Below are positions 8,339 to 14,664 of a stretch of DNA of 14,664 bases, in pieces (position 1 is the first letter of the stretch; every line of letters begins with the position of its first letter). The position numbers were made by a program, and so were the translations under genes. The notes under the pieces are model-generated. The model was given only the letters and a program-made list of their open reading frames with translations. It made no database searches and was not told the DNA's origin. The stretch covers positions 1-14,664 of the forward strand of contig JAGODW010000011.1 of the NCBI GenBank assembly GCA_017998025.1, written 5' to 3'. Origin of the DNA: Spirochaetales bacterium. GTDB lineage: Bacteria > Spirochaetota > Spirochaetia > DTKZ01.

Positions 8339-8367
8339 CACCTGGGTAAGGAATTTCTTTTGTCCTA

Positions 8368-9081
8368 TCAGTCCCGGGCTATCGTCACTCCATACACATC
8401 CTGTACACCTTCGTGCTGCAGGATCTCTGCACAGGCTTTCAGGGTAGTACCTGTGGTAAATACATCATCTAAAAGCACAACGCTCCCTGGAATCCGGTGG
8501 TGCTCGTTTTTTTGCATCGAGGGAATAAAATAGAAAGCTGTTTTTAAATTTACGATTCGTTCCTGCTTATTCAAGGTTTTTTGCTCCTTTGTCCCCCATT
8601 TTCTAGACAAAAGGGGAAGAATCCGAATACCACAATGAGCATGAAGTTCTTTGCAAATTCGATCTAGAGGATCAAATCCTCTTTTTTTCATTGCTTCTTT
8701 CCGGGAAGGGACAGGTACCACGGCAAGTCCTGGATATCGTTCTTTTAAGAGAGGAGCAAGCTCTTCTGCAAAGAATCGGCTTAACCGGATCATCCCTTTC
8801 GATTTATAAGAGAGAATACATTCCTGAATTACTCCCCGGTAGGGAAACAGGGAGAAATTTGTGAGAAACGCAAACGATCGAGAACGGCACTCCATGCAGA
8901 GTTCCTGTTCCGATACCAGTTCACGGGAGCAAATCCTGCATCGCCTGGGTTCTCCTTGATCCAGGGAACTACGACAGGATGTACAGAGGGGAAAAGGGCC
9001 AGAACGGAGTGAAGGATCTATCCACCGGCCGCAAACAACGCAGAATTCCGGAAAAAGACTATCGAGAAATGTACATTCCAC
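8368..9081 (-). CDS. comF: ComF-family phosphoribosyltransferase-like protein
   Basis: Member of the ComF/GntX family, linked to DNA uptake in naturally competent bacteria; its exact reaction is not established. The 237 residues open with a cysteine-rich zinc-binding region of four CxxC pairs (Cys14/17, 33/36, 48/51, 62/65). A type I phosphoribosyltransferase domain follows, with VVPVPSRKEAMKKRGFDPLD (121-140) and the PRPP-binding motif VVLLDDVFTTGTT (201-213). The start is GTG at 9079-9081, 6 nt after the mutS stop and in the same frame as mutS. I see no Shine-Dalgarno sequence before it, and the next in-frame ATG would remove most of the zinc region. Translation probably depends on reinitiation after mutS. 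No other competence gene is visible, so a role in transformation is not shown. Confidence 0.9.
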   Translation of the reverse strand: MECTFLDSLFPEFCVVCGRWIDPSLRSGPFPLCTSCRSSLDQGEPRRCRICSRELVSEQELCMECRSRSFAFLTNFSLFPYRGVIQECILSYKSKGMIRLSRFFAEELAPLLKERYPGLAVVPVPSRKEAMKKRGFDPLDRICKELHAHCGIRILPLLSRKWGTKEQKTLNKQERIVNLKTAFYFIPSMQKNEHHRIPGSVVLLDDVFTTGTTLKACAEILQHEGVQDVYGVTIARD

Positions 9082-9087
9082 AGGAAT

Positions 9088-11727
9088 CTAGAACAGAAGA
9101 AAAGAGTCTTTTGCTTCAGAAGCGTGCTGTTTTTTTTTCTTGTCCCCTGTGAGAATCTTCTTCCAGCGGGCAATAAAGTTTAGTGCATCCAGGGGGGTAC
9201 GGGTTTCTACAGGAAAACCCTCAATCTCTTTTTCCAGGATTTCCAGGGTGGAAAAAAGCTGGTTTTGCCTCCGTTCATCTTCCGGAGGGATTAAAACCTC
9301 TTCGGTTCCCGAGCGTCCTTCTTTCATAGCTACAAGCCGGGCGAGAATTCCAGCTGCCCGGTCCAGAATGCTGGGTGGCAGTCCGGCAAGGCGGGCTACA
9401 TGTACGCCGTAAGAATTGTTCGAAGGGCCATCCTGGACTTTTCTTAAAAAAACGATCGTACCTCCTTCTTCGCGGATAGCCATGGAGAGGTTTTTCATCC
9501 GGGGGTGGTTCAAAGAGGTCAGTTCATGAAAGTGGGTTGCAAATAAGGTCTTTGCCCGAACGATCTCGAGGAGATACTCCATTACTGCCCATGCAATGGC
9601 TAATCCGTCGTTTGTTCCTGTCCCACGGCCTACTTCGTCCATAATAATAAGGCTTCTATCCGTTGCGGTGCGGAGGATATAGGCTGTTTCATTCATCTCT
9701 ACGAGGAACGTTGATTCTCCTCGCGCCAGATTATCCTGTGCTCCGACGCGGCAGAATATCTGATCAACCAGACCGACCCGTGCTTCGGAAGCGGGCACAA
9801 AACTTCCCATCTGGGCCAGAATCACAATCAAAGCTGTCTGTCGAAGGAAGGTGGATTTACCTGCCATATTGGGTCCAGTTATTAAGGCAAACCATTTGCC
9901 CTCTTCTTCCAGGCTCAGGGAGTTCGGAACAAACTCACCCGGAGGGAGGTACCGTTCTACTACCGGATGCCTTCCGTCTTTTATGAAGAGATCGCGGGAT
10001 TCTATAATCTCCGGTTTGGTAAATCCATAGAGGGTTGCTGCATAGGACAGGGATTGGATTCCATCTATTAGAGAAATGAAATCGGCAAGATTCTGAATTT
10101 CTGGAAGCTTCTCTCGAACCTTTTCTCGCAGCTCAAGGAACAACTCTTTTTCTAACGAGATCCTTCGTTCCAGAGCGCTGTTCAGAGAAGACTCTAATTC
10201 GATCAGTCGCTCAGTTGTGTACCGTTCTCCTGTTACCAGGGATTGTCTGCGGATAAAATGGCTTGGGACAGAGGCGATATTCGATTTCGTCACTTCGAGG
10301 AAATACCCGATAATCTTATTGTACCGAATCTTCAGGTTTTGAATCCCGGAAGCTTGTTTTTCTGATTCCAGGTACTCTTCCAGGATCTTCTTACTATTCT
10401 CCTGCAACTCCTGCAATTGATCCAATTCCGGCGAATATCCGGATTTAATAAGATTTCCCTCGGTTAGTACGATCGAAGGATTTTCTGCCAAAGCTCGATC
10501 GAGAAGATCGACGAGAGTGTGTATTCCCTTCTTCTGATTTTCTCCGGGTGCCGCGGAACAAGGGATGTTACCAGATAGATCCACCACCCGGAGGGCTTTC
10601 TGGAGGGAGGTTTTTATTCCGAGGAGGTCTTTCCCATGGGCTTTTTCTAAACCAACGCGAGCAGAGAGTCGTTCCAGATCAAGAATATCCATCAATCCAG
10701 ATCGAAGGGCGCTAAGAAGTTTCTGATCATGATAGAGATGGTCTACAAGTCGTTGCCTTTCCAAAATGGCAGTCCGTTCTACGAGGGGTTGCAGGATCCA
10801 CTTCCGTATATTCCTTTTACCCATTGCAGTTTTCGTGTGGTCCAGGATCGTTCGTACTGTATAGGAGTCTCCCCCATCCTGGAGGTTTTGTACCAGTTCC
10901 AGATTCCGGAGAGTAGCATCATCGAACAGGAGAAACTGCTTCTGGCTGTACCGTCGGAGCGTACGGAGATGGGTAAGAACATGTTTAGCGTTTTCTTCCA
11001 GATACTCCAGAAGAACTCCGGCAACAAGAACCTCTGGATCTTCCCCTTCAAGCCCGAATCCTTTTAGACCAAGGGTTCCAAAATGTCTGCATAATCTTTC
11101 GTAAGAGTTTTTTCTATTAAAACTCCAATCGGGAAGCGCATTGATCACAATTCTCCCCGATCCAACGATAAGATTCTTTACTTCGGAGTCTGCATTCAAT
11201 AACGATTCTTGCACCAGGATTTCCCGGGGTTCCAGCCGAGCCAGCTCACTTCGGAGAATATCGATCCGGACTTCAGGGGATAGAAAAGAACAGGCAAACT
11301 CTCCCGTTGAGACATCTACATAAGCCAGCGCTATTCCCCTGCGAACCTCTGCGAGGGAAACAATATAATTATTACGTCCTTGCTCTAAAAACTCTTCATC
11401 CGTAAGGGTCCCGGGAGTAATCACTTCCACTACATCCCGTTCTGCCAGTCCTTTCCCCGCCTGAGGGAGAGAGAGTTGTTCACAAATGGCAATTTTTTTT
11501 CCTGCTTTTAGCAGTCTGGCAATATATCCCTGAGATGCATGATAGGGAATTCCACACATAGGAACCCCGTTTCTCTGTGTCAGGGTAAGGCCCAGGAGCG
11601 CGCTGGCTTCTTTGGCATCCTGCTGGAACATTTCATAAAAATCCCCCAGACGAAAGAACAGTATTGCATCCCCATGTTTCGTCTTAATCCGGGTATACTG
11701 CTCCATCATCGGGGTAGAGGTAGACAT
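9088..11727 (-). CDS. mutS: DNA mismatch repair protein MutS
   Basis: ATPase that recognises mispaired and looped-out bases and starts mismatch repair. The 879-residue length is typical of MutS1. The mismatch-binding domain carries GDFYEMF (28-34), with Phe30 and Glu32 as the Phe-x-Glu contact. Connector, lever and clamp domains follow (clamp at about 425-540, including KIRYNKIIGYFLEVTKSN at 466-483). The ATPase domain has Walker A GPNMAGKST (618-626), Walker B LIIMDE (693-698) and the signature loop GRGTGTNDG (700-708). THFHEL (731-736) and YGVHVARLAGLP (773-784) follow. Its C-terminus (about 825-879) is short and Lys-rich. The signature loop has Gly and Asn where Ser and Tyr/Phe are common. 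A GAGGTGA Shine-Dalgarno sequence that includes the skp stop lies 10 nt upstream. Confidence 0.98.
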   Translation of the reverse strand: MSTSTPMMEQYTRIKTKHGDAILFFRLGDFYEMFQQDAKEASALLGLTLTQRNGVPMCGIPYHASQGYIARLLKAGKKIAICEQLSLPQAGKGLAERDVVEVITPGTLTDEEFLEQGRNNYIVSLAEVRRGIALAYVDVSTGEFACSFLSPEVRIDILRSELARLEPREILVQESLLNADSEVKNLIVGSGRIVINALPDWSFNRKNSYERLCRHFGTLGLKGFGLEGEDPEVLVAGVLLEYLEENAKHVLTHLRTLRRYSQKQFLLFDDATLRNLELVQNLQDGGDSYTVRTILDHTKTAMGKRNIRKWILQPLVERTAILERQRLVDHLYHDQKLLSALRSGLMDILDLERLSARVGLEKAHGKDLLGIKTSLQKALRVVDLSGNIPCSAAPGENQKKGIHTLVDLLDRALAENPSIVLTEGNLIKSGYSPELDQLQELQENSKKILEEYLESEKQASGIQNLKIRYNKIIGYFLEVTKSNIASVPSHFIRRQSLVTGERYTTERLIELESSLNSALERRISLEKELFLELREKVREKLPEIQNLADFISLIDGIQSLSYAATLYGFTKPEIIESRDLFIKDGRHPVVERYLPPGEFVPNSLSLEEEGKWFALITGPNMAGKSTFLRQTALIVILAQMGSFVPASEARVGLVDQIFCRVGAQDNLARGESTFLVEMNETAYILRTATDRSLIIMDEVGRGTGTNDGLAIAWAVMEYLLEIVRAKTLFATHFHELTSLNHPRMKNLSMAIREEGGTIVFLRKVQDGPSNNSYGVHVARLAGLPPSILDRAAGILARLVAMKEGRSGTEEVLIPPEDERRQNQLFSTLEILEKEIEGFPVETRTPLDALNFIARWKKILTGDKKKKQHASEAKDSFLLF

Positions 11728-11737
11728 GCTTACCGAT

Positions 11738-11744
11738 TCACCTC
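11738..11744 (-). promoter_or_regulatory. Shine-Dalgarno site for mutS overlapping the skp stop
   Basis: GAGGTGA on the minus strand is a 7-nt match to the anti-Shine-Dalgarno sequence and contains the skp TGA stop. It lies 10 nt before the mutS ATG and suggests that mutS translation is coupled to skp. Confidence 0.65.
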
Positions 11745-12274
11745 TTTGCCGTTTGAAGTAGGCGCTGAATTACTATATCCGTGATATCTACCTGTTTACT
11801 CCACCAGATCAGGTTGGGATCCGTGCTTTTAAGAATTACACTATACCCCTGATCCTCTGCAACAAAAGCAATAGCCTGCTGGAGTTCGCCCAGGAACGCG
11901 GAAGATTCGGTGAGTTTGTTTCTCCGTTCCTGGAGTTGTGCATTTTTAATCCGATAGTATTCCCGCAGATAGTTTGTTTTGCTGGAAATCTGTTCTTCCA
12001 GCTGGAGGGACAAGGTTCTATTTCCCATGCGGTCTGCCTCAAGCTGACGATCCTTCAGCTGATTTATCTCCGCTGTAATGGCATCCACTTCTGTTTGAAG
12101 CCGTTTGGTCATTTCTTCCAGTTCTCGAACTGCTTGAGAATCTCTATAGAAAGCCAGCGTTACCTTCCCTACATCTACAATTCCTACGGTAGTAAGCTGC
12201 TCTGCCCGGGCGAAACTTGAACTCAAGACAAAAAGCAGGATTAGAAATCTTCTTACATTTAACTTGTTCCACAT
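11738..12274 (-). CDS. skp: Skp/OmpH-family periplasmic chaperone
   Basis: Periplasmic holdase that keeps unfolded outer-membrane proteins soluble on their way to the BAM complex. From the chosen ATG (12272-12274) the precursor has 178 residues. A signal peptide is clear: MWNKLNVRR, a hydrophobic LILLFVLSSSF core, and an ARA signal peptidase I site after residue 24. The mature part begins EQLTTVGIVDVGKVT, the typical OmpH opening strand. A long charged coiled-coil hairpin follows (about 45-130), then a C-terminal strand (GYSVILKSTDPNLIWWSKQVDITDIVI). The reading frame extends 11 codons further upstream into bamA. I chose the inner start because AGGAGG lies 9 nt before it and the signal peptide then begins properly. 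It lies 13 nt after bamA, the conserved bamA-skp order. Confidence 0.93.
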   Translation of the reverse strand: MWNKLNVRRFLILLFVLSSSFARAEQLTTVGIVDVGKVTLAFYRDSQAVRELEEMTKRLQTEVDAITAEINQLKDRQLEADRMGNRTLSLQLEEQISSKTNYLREYYRIKNAQLQERRNKLTESSAFLGELQQAIAFVAEDQGYSVILKSTDPNLIWWSKQVDITDIVIQRLLQTAKR

Positions 12275-12283
12275 GATTGAGAA

Positions 12284-12289
12284 CCTCCT
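12284..12289 (-). promoter_or_regulatory. Shine-Dalgarno site that decides the skp start
   Basis: AGGAGG on the minus strand, 9 nt before the ATG at 12274 and overlapping the bamA TAG stop. It supports the shorter start that places the signal peptide at the N-terminus. Confidence 0.8.
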
Positions 12290-14664
12290 ACTGGTTGAAT
12301 ATTTCATACCCGATCGAGAAGACGAAGTCCATTCCCAGAGAATCGCGGAATAGAGGACCGGATTTCATGTTTACCTTCCCGGAGTCGTTTACCTCGAACC
12401 GCTTTACCATATACAACCGGATCGGGAACTGGGGAATAGAAAATCTAAGCCCCCCTCCATACCCAAACAGAAAATCCTGGATTTTAAATTCGTTGAACTC
12501 CGAGGGAGTGTCCCACCTACCTACCATGTCAAAGAAAAGGTCGAACCAGACGACTCGTTCTGCTAGAGGCATTCGAAGTTCTACCCAGTTGTCCCAGATA
12601 ACTCGTTTGTCCAGTTCCCGGCTCCATCCCCGGGCGATATACATTCCATCGATCCAGAGTAGATCCGCTGTACCTGCCGTCAGGTGATCGTAGCCAGAAG
12701 GCACCCAGAATTGGGGCCAGATGAAAGAAAGCTGGGTATGAGCCCCTAACACCAGACGGTACCTCCAGGAATCCGTTATATTCACATCCAGGAGTGTTAA
12801 AAAGTTTTCAACCTTACTATCCGTACGAACATAATGTTTTTCTCCTCCTAAAGGCCCCCCAACAAACTTGACCGTCTGATTTAAGTAGTACCCTGAGGTT
12901 GGATTAAAATAGAAATCCCGTTTATCCAGGGAGAGGGAGAGGGAAAGAGCATTGGAAAAAGCCCACTCTCCACGGTTTTCCCGATCGGTAGCCAGGTAAG
13001 GTCGAAAGAGATCCTCATCATAATCCAGATAGGTCAGGGTCGTTCGTAAGGTGGTTCCTGCACCCAGCACCCCCAGGGGCGTCCGAAACCTGTATCCAGT
13101 ATTTAGTCCGATAGAAAAGTTATAAATATCGTACGTCATCTTATACTGGCTGGGAATAACGGCCGTGGTACCTCCAGCATACTCATAGTCAGTCACCAGA
13201 TCGTACTGTCTAATTTCCTCTGCCGTTGGTTTTCGTCCAAACGGTTTCCCGTTGGAATCATATACATACTCCCCTGTAAAGGGATCCGGAAAGGCATCCT
13301 CTCCCGGTTTGCTTCCGTCAAAAATGGGATACAGAATATCCTGCGGTATGCCAGAAGACTTGCTGTGTTGAATAGTGAAATCAACTCCGCCGGACCATCG
13401 TTTACCGAAGAGCCATTTTTCCAGAAAATTAAAGGATAACGTCTGCACAATGGGAGAGGCAGTAAGATCGATGCCTAACGTCTGCCCTCTTCCTAGAAAG
13501 TTTCGATCCGTCCATCGAAAGTTGGCGGACACAGGAAACTCTGAGCTTCCTCCAAAGGCCAGTCCGAACATGATTTCTGCCATGCTCGACTCTTCTACAT
13601 TGATAATGAGGTCCATCAGTCCATCGGCACTGCCGGGAGGAGTTTCCGGGGTAACGGAAGAAAAGTACTGAAGGTTATACAAATTCTGTAATCCTTCCAC
13701 TACTTTTTTCTTGCTGAATACATCCCCTACTTCCAGCGGAATTTCCCGGTACAGGACGAAATCTTTTGTTTTCTTGTTTCCTTTGATCAGGATGTTCTCA
13801 ATGTGGGCGCGGTTCCTCTCCACGATCGTTACAACAAACGATAGGGTCTTTTTTTCTTCATCCCGGATGATCTCCCGGTTGATCGTATTGAAAATATAGC
13901 CGTTTTCAAAGTACAGATCCGCCACCCGTTGAAAATCCTGCTCGACCCGGGTCATATTGATCAATCCACCCGGTTTTTGCTTTACCAGCTCGTTCAATCG
14001 TTCCGTAGAAAAGACCTGGTTTCCCTTGAAGGTCATTCCCCCATAGTAGTATTGGCTCCCTTCTTCCAGGTAGATGGTGATCGTTAAATACGTGCGGTTC
14101 TCTTCTTCATCTTTTTCGATATCCCGGGTAACATTTACAATCTTTGCATCGACAAACCCTCGTTCTCGATAGTACCGTTCGATTGCTTGAAGATCTTGAG
14201 AAAATTTCTTTTCGTTAAATACTCCGCTATTGAATAGCGATTGCTCTTTGCTCTCCATGATCTTCTTCAACGTACTTTCCGAAAAGGTTTTGTTTCCGCT
14301 AAAACGAATCGTCCGAATTGAGGTCTGGCTTCCCTCCTGGATGGAAAAAACGATGATTTGTTTCTTGGGATTTTTTGGATCCGTTTCAATGCTGCTTTCT
14401 ATTTGTACATCGGGAAAGCCTCGATCGAGGTACAGGCTGCGAACAGCTTCTTCATCCACCTTTAGTTTCGCTGTGTTCACCAGATCTCCTGTTTTTATCA
14501 GAACCACATCCAGAAGATCGCCGGTTCGAACCTTTCGATTCCCTCTGAATTGAATTTCCCCTACCACAGGACGTTCTTCCACTGTAAACTCTATAATAAC
14601 AGAGTTCCGTGCTGGATCGCCGGGAAGTGCATTGGGCGTGATACTTTCAAAGTAATCCAGCGCG
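12288..14664 (-). CDS. bamA: Outer-membrane assembly factor BamA (Omp85), 5' end beyond window
   Basis: Core of the BAM complex, which folds and inserts beta-barrel proteins into the outer membrane. The frame is open to the right edge with no stop, so the gene is partial; the GTG at 14580-14582 is only an internal codon. The visible 791 residues begin near the end of a POTRA domain (NALPGDPARNSVIIEFTVEE). Four complete POTRA domains follow (about 32-111, 112-201, 202-283 and 284-359), so five in all are implied. The 16-strand barrel domain fills about 360-791, with TDRNFLGRGQTL early on and the loop-6 Arg-Gly-Trp motif at 12624-12632. A long, acidic, Gly/Pro-rich loop of about 74 residues interrupts the barrel (13149-13370). 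The last residues are SIGYEIFNQ, so the terminal aromatic is followed by two extra residues. Missing parts are the signal peptide and most of POTRA1. Confidence 0.96.
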   Translation of the reverse strand, partial: ALDYFESITPNALPGDPARNSVIIEFTVEERPVVGEIQFRGNRKVRTGDLLDVVLIKTGDLVNTAKLKVDEEAVRSLYLDRGFPDVQIESSIETDPKNPKKQIIVFSIQEGSQTSIRTIRFSGNKTFSESTLKKIMESKEQSLFNSGVFNEKKFSQDLQAIERYYRERGFVDAKIVNVTRDIEKDEEENRTYLTITIYLEEGSQYYYGGMTFKGNQVFSTERLNELVKQKPGGLINMTRVEQDFQRVADLYFENGYIFNTINREIIRDEEKKTLSFVVTIVERNRAHIENILIKGNKKTKDFVLYREIPLEVGDVFSKKKVVEGLQNLYNLQYFSSVTPETPPGSADGLMDLIINVEESSMAEIMFGLAFGGSSEFPVSANFRWTDRNFLGRGQTLGIDLTASPIVQTLSFNFLEKWLFGKRWSGGVDFTIQHSKSSGIPQDILYPIFDGSKPGEDAFPDPFTGEYVYDSNGKPFGRKPTAEEIRQYDLVTDYEYAGGTTAVIPSQYKMTYDIYNFSIGLNTGYRFRTPLGVLGAGTTLRTTLTYLDYDEDLFRPYLATDRENRGEWAFSNALSLSLSLDKRDFYFNPTSGYYLNQTVKFVGGPLGGEKHYVRTDSKVENFLTLLDVNITDSWRYRLVLGAHTQLSFIWPQFWVPSGYDHLTAGTADLLWIDGMYIARGWSRELDKRVIWDNWVELRMPLAERVVWFDLFFDMVGRWDTPSEFNEFKIQDFLFGYGGGLRFSIPQFPIRLYMVKRFEVNDSGKVNMKSGPLFRDSLGMDFVFSIGYEIFNQ

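Larger units (their letters stand above)
8224..8367. other. 144-bp intergenic region between comF and rimP
   Basis: The largest non-coding stretch in the window. It holds the predicted promoter and the terminator hairpin listed separately. I looked for a tRNA here, because enterobacteria carry metY before rimP, and found neither a T-loop GGTTCAA-type box nor an acceptor stem. The region is AT-rich around the promoter. An open frame crossing it is an out-of-frame extension over rimP and is not supported as a gene. Confidence 0.7.

Noticed and set aside
7967..8341. Minus-strand 124-codon frame overlapping rimP and its promoter
   Set aside because: It is out of frame with rimP, starts upstream of the predicted transcription start, and has no family resemblance.
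8224..8367. Possible tRNA before rimP, as with metY in enterobacteria
   Set aside because: No T-loop box, acceptor stem or cloverleaf could be drawn.
12275..12307. Longer Skp start at 12307
   Set aside because: It overlaps bamA and would place 11 extra residues before the signal peptide. AGGAGG supports the start at 12274.
14580..14582. GTG as the start of BamA
   Set aside because: The frame stays open to the window edge, and the upstream residues match the end of a POTRA domain, so this is an internal valine codon.
1..14664. CRISPR arrays, insertion sequences, prophage or defence genes
   Set aside because: No direct-repeat arrays, terminal inverted repeats, transposase motifs or foreign-looking islands were seen. 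The window is almost fully occupied by housekeeping genes on one strand.

Overview
The window is a dense block of housekeeping genes, all on the minus strand, with almost no spacer DNA. Protein sequences and gene order point to a spirochaete of the Spirochaetaceae/Treponemataceae type. Three things support this: a BamA-Skp pair followed directly by mutS with no lpxD/fabZ/lpxA genes, a classical rimP-nusA-infB-rbfA-truB-ribF-rpsO-pnp operon, and a medium GC content. The assignment is by inspection only; I cannot name a genus with confidence.

Read in the direction of transcription (right to left), the window opens inside bamA (outer-membrane protein assembly; its 5' end lies beyond the right edge). 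Next come a Skp/OmpH periplasmic chaperone, mutS (DNA mismatch recognition) and a comF-type phosphoribosyltransferase-like gene. These four are spaced by 13, 10 and 6 nt and look like one transcription unit. The only real non-coding stretch follows (8224-8367, 144 bp). It holds a strong-looking extended -10 promoter (8310-8338) and, just downstream, an intrinsic terminator hairpin with a U-tract (8253-8279).

The second unit runs from rimP to the left edge: rimP (30S maturation), nusA (transcription elongation/termination factor with an extra C-terminal zinc ribbon), infB (IF2 with a long disordered N-terminus), rbfA (cold-shock/30S maturation), truB (tRNA Psi55 synthase), ribF (FMN adenylyltransferase with an apparently degenerate riboflavin kinase half), rpsO (ribosomal protein S15) and pnp (polynucleotide phosphorylase, cut by the left edge at about residue 455). 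Genes here overlap by 1-4 nt or lie 1-30 nt apart (rimP and nusA 7 nt), which implies translational coupling. The unit links ribosome maturation, translation initiation, transcription elongation and RNA decay.

I found no mobile element, CRISPR array, tRNA, rRNA or defence system, and nothing that looks like a wholly new system. The points worth a second look are modest: the promoter-terminator leader before rimP, the RibF without a recognisable kinase signature, the NusA zinc ribbon, the in-frame mutS/comF junction without a Shine-Dalgarno sequence, and details of BamA.
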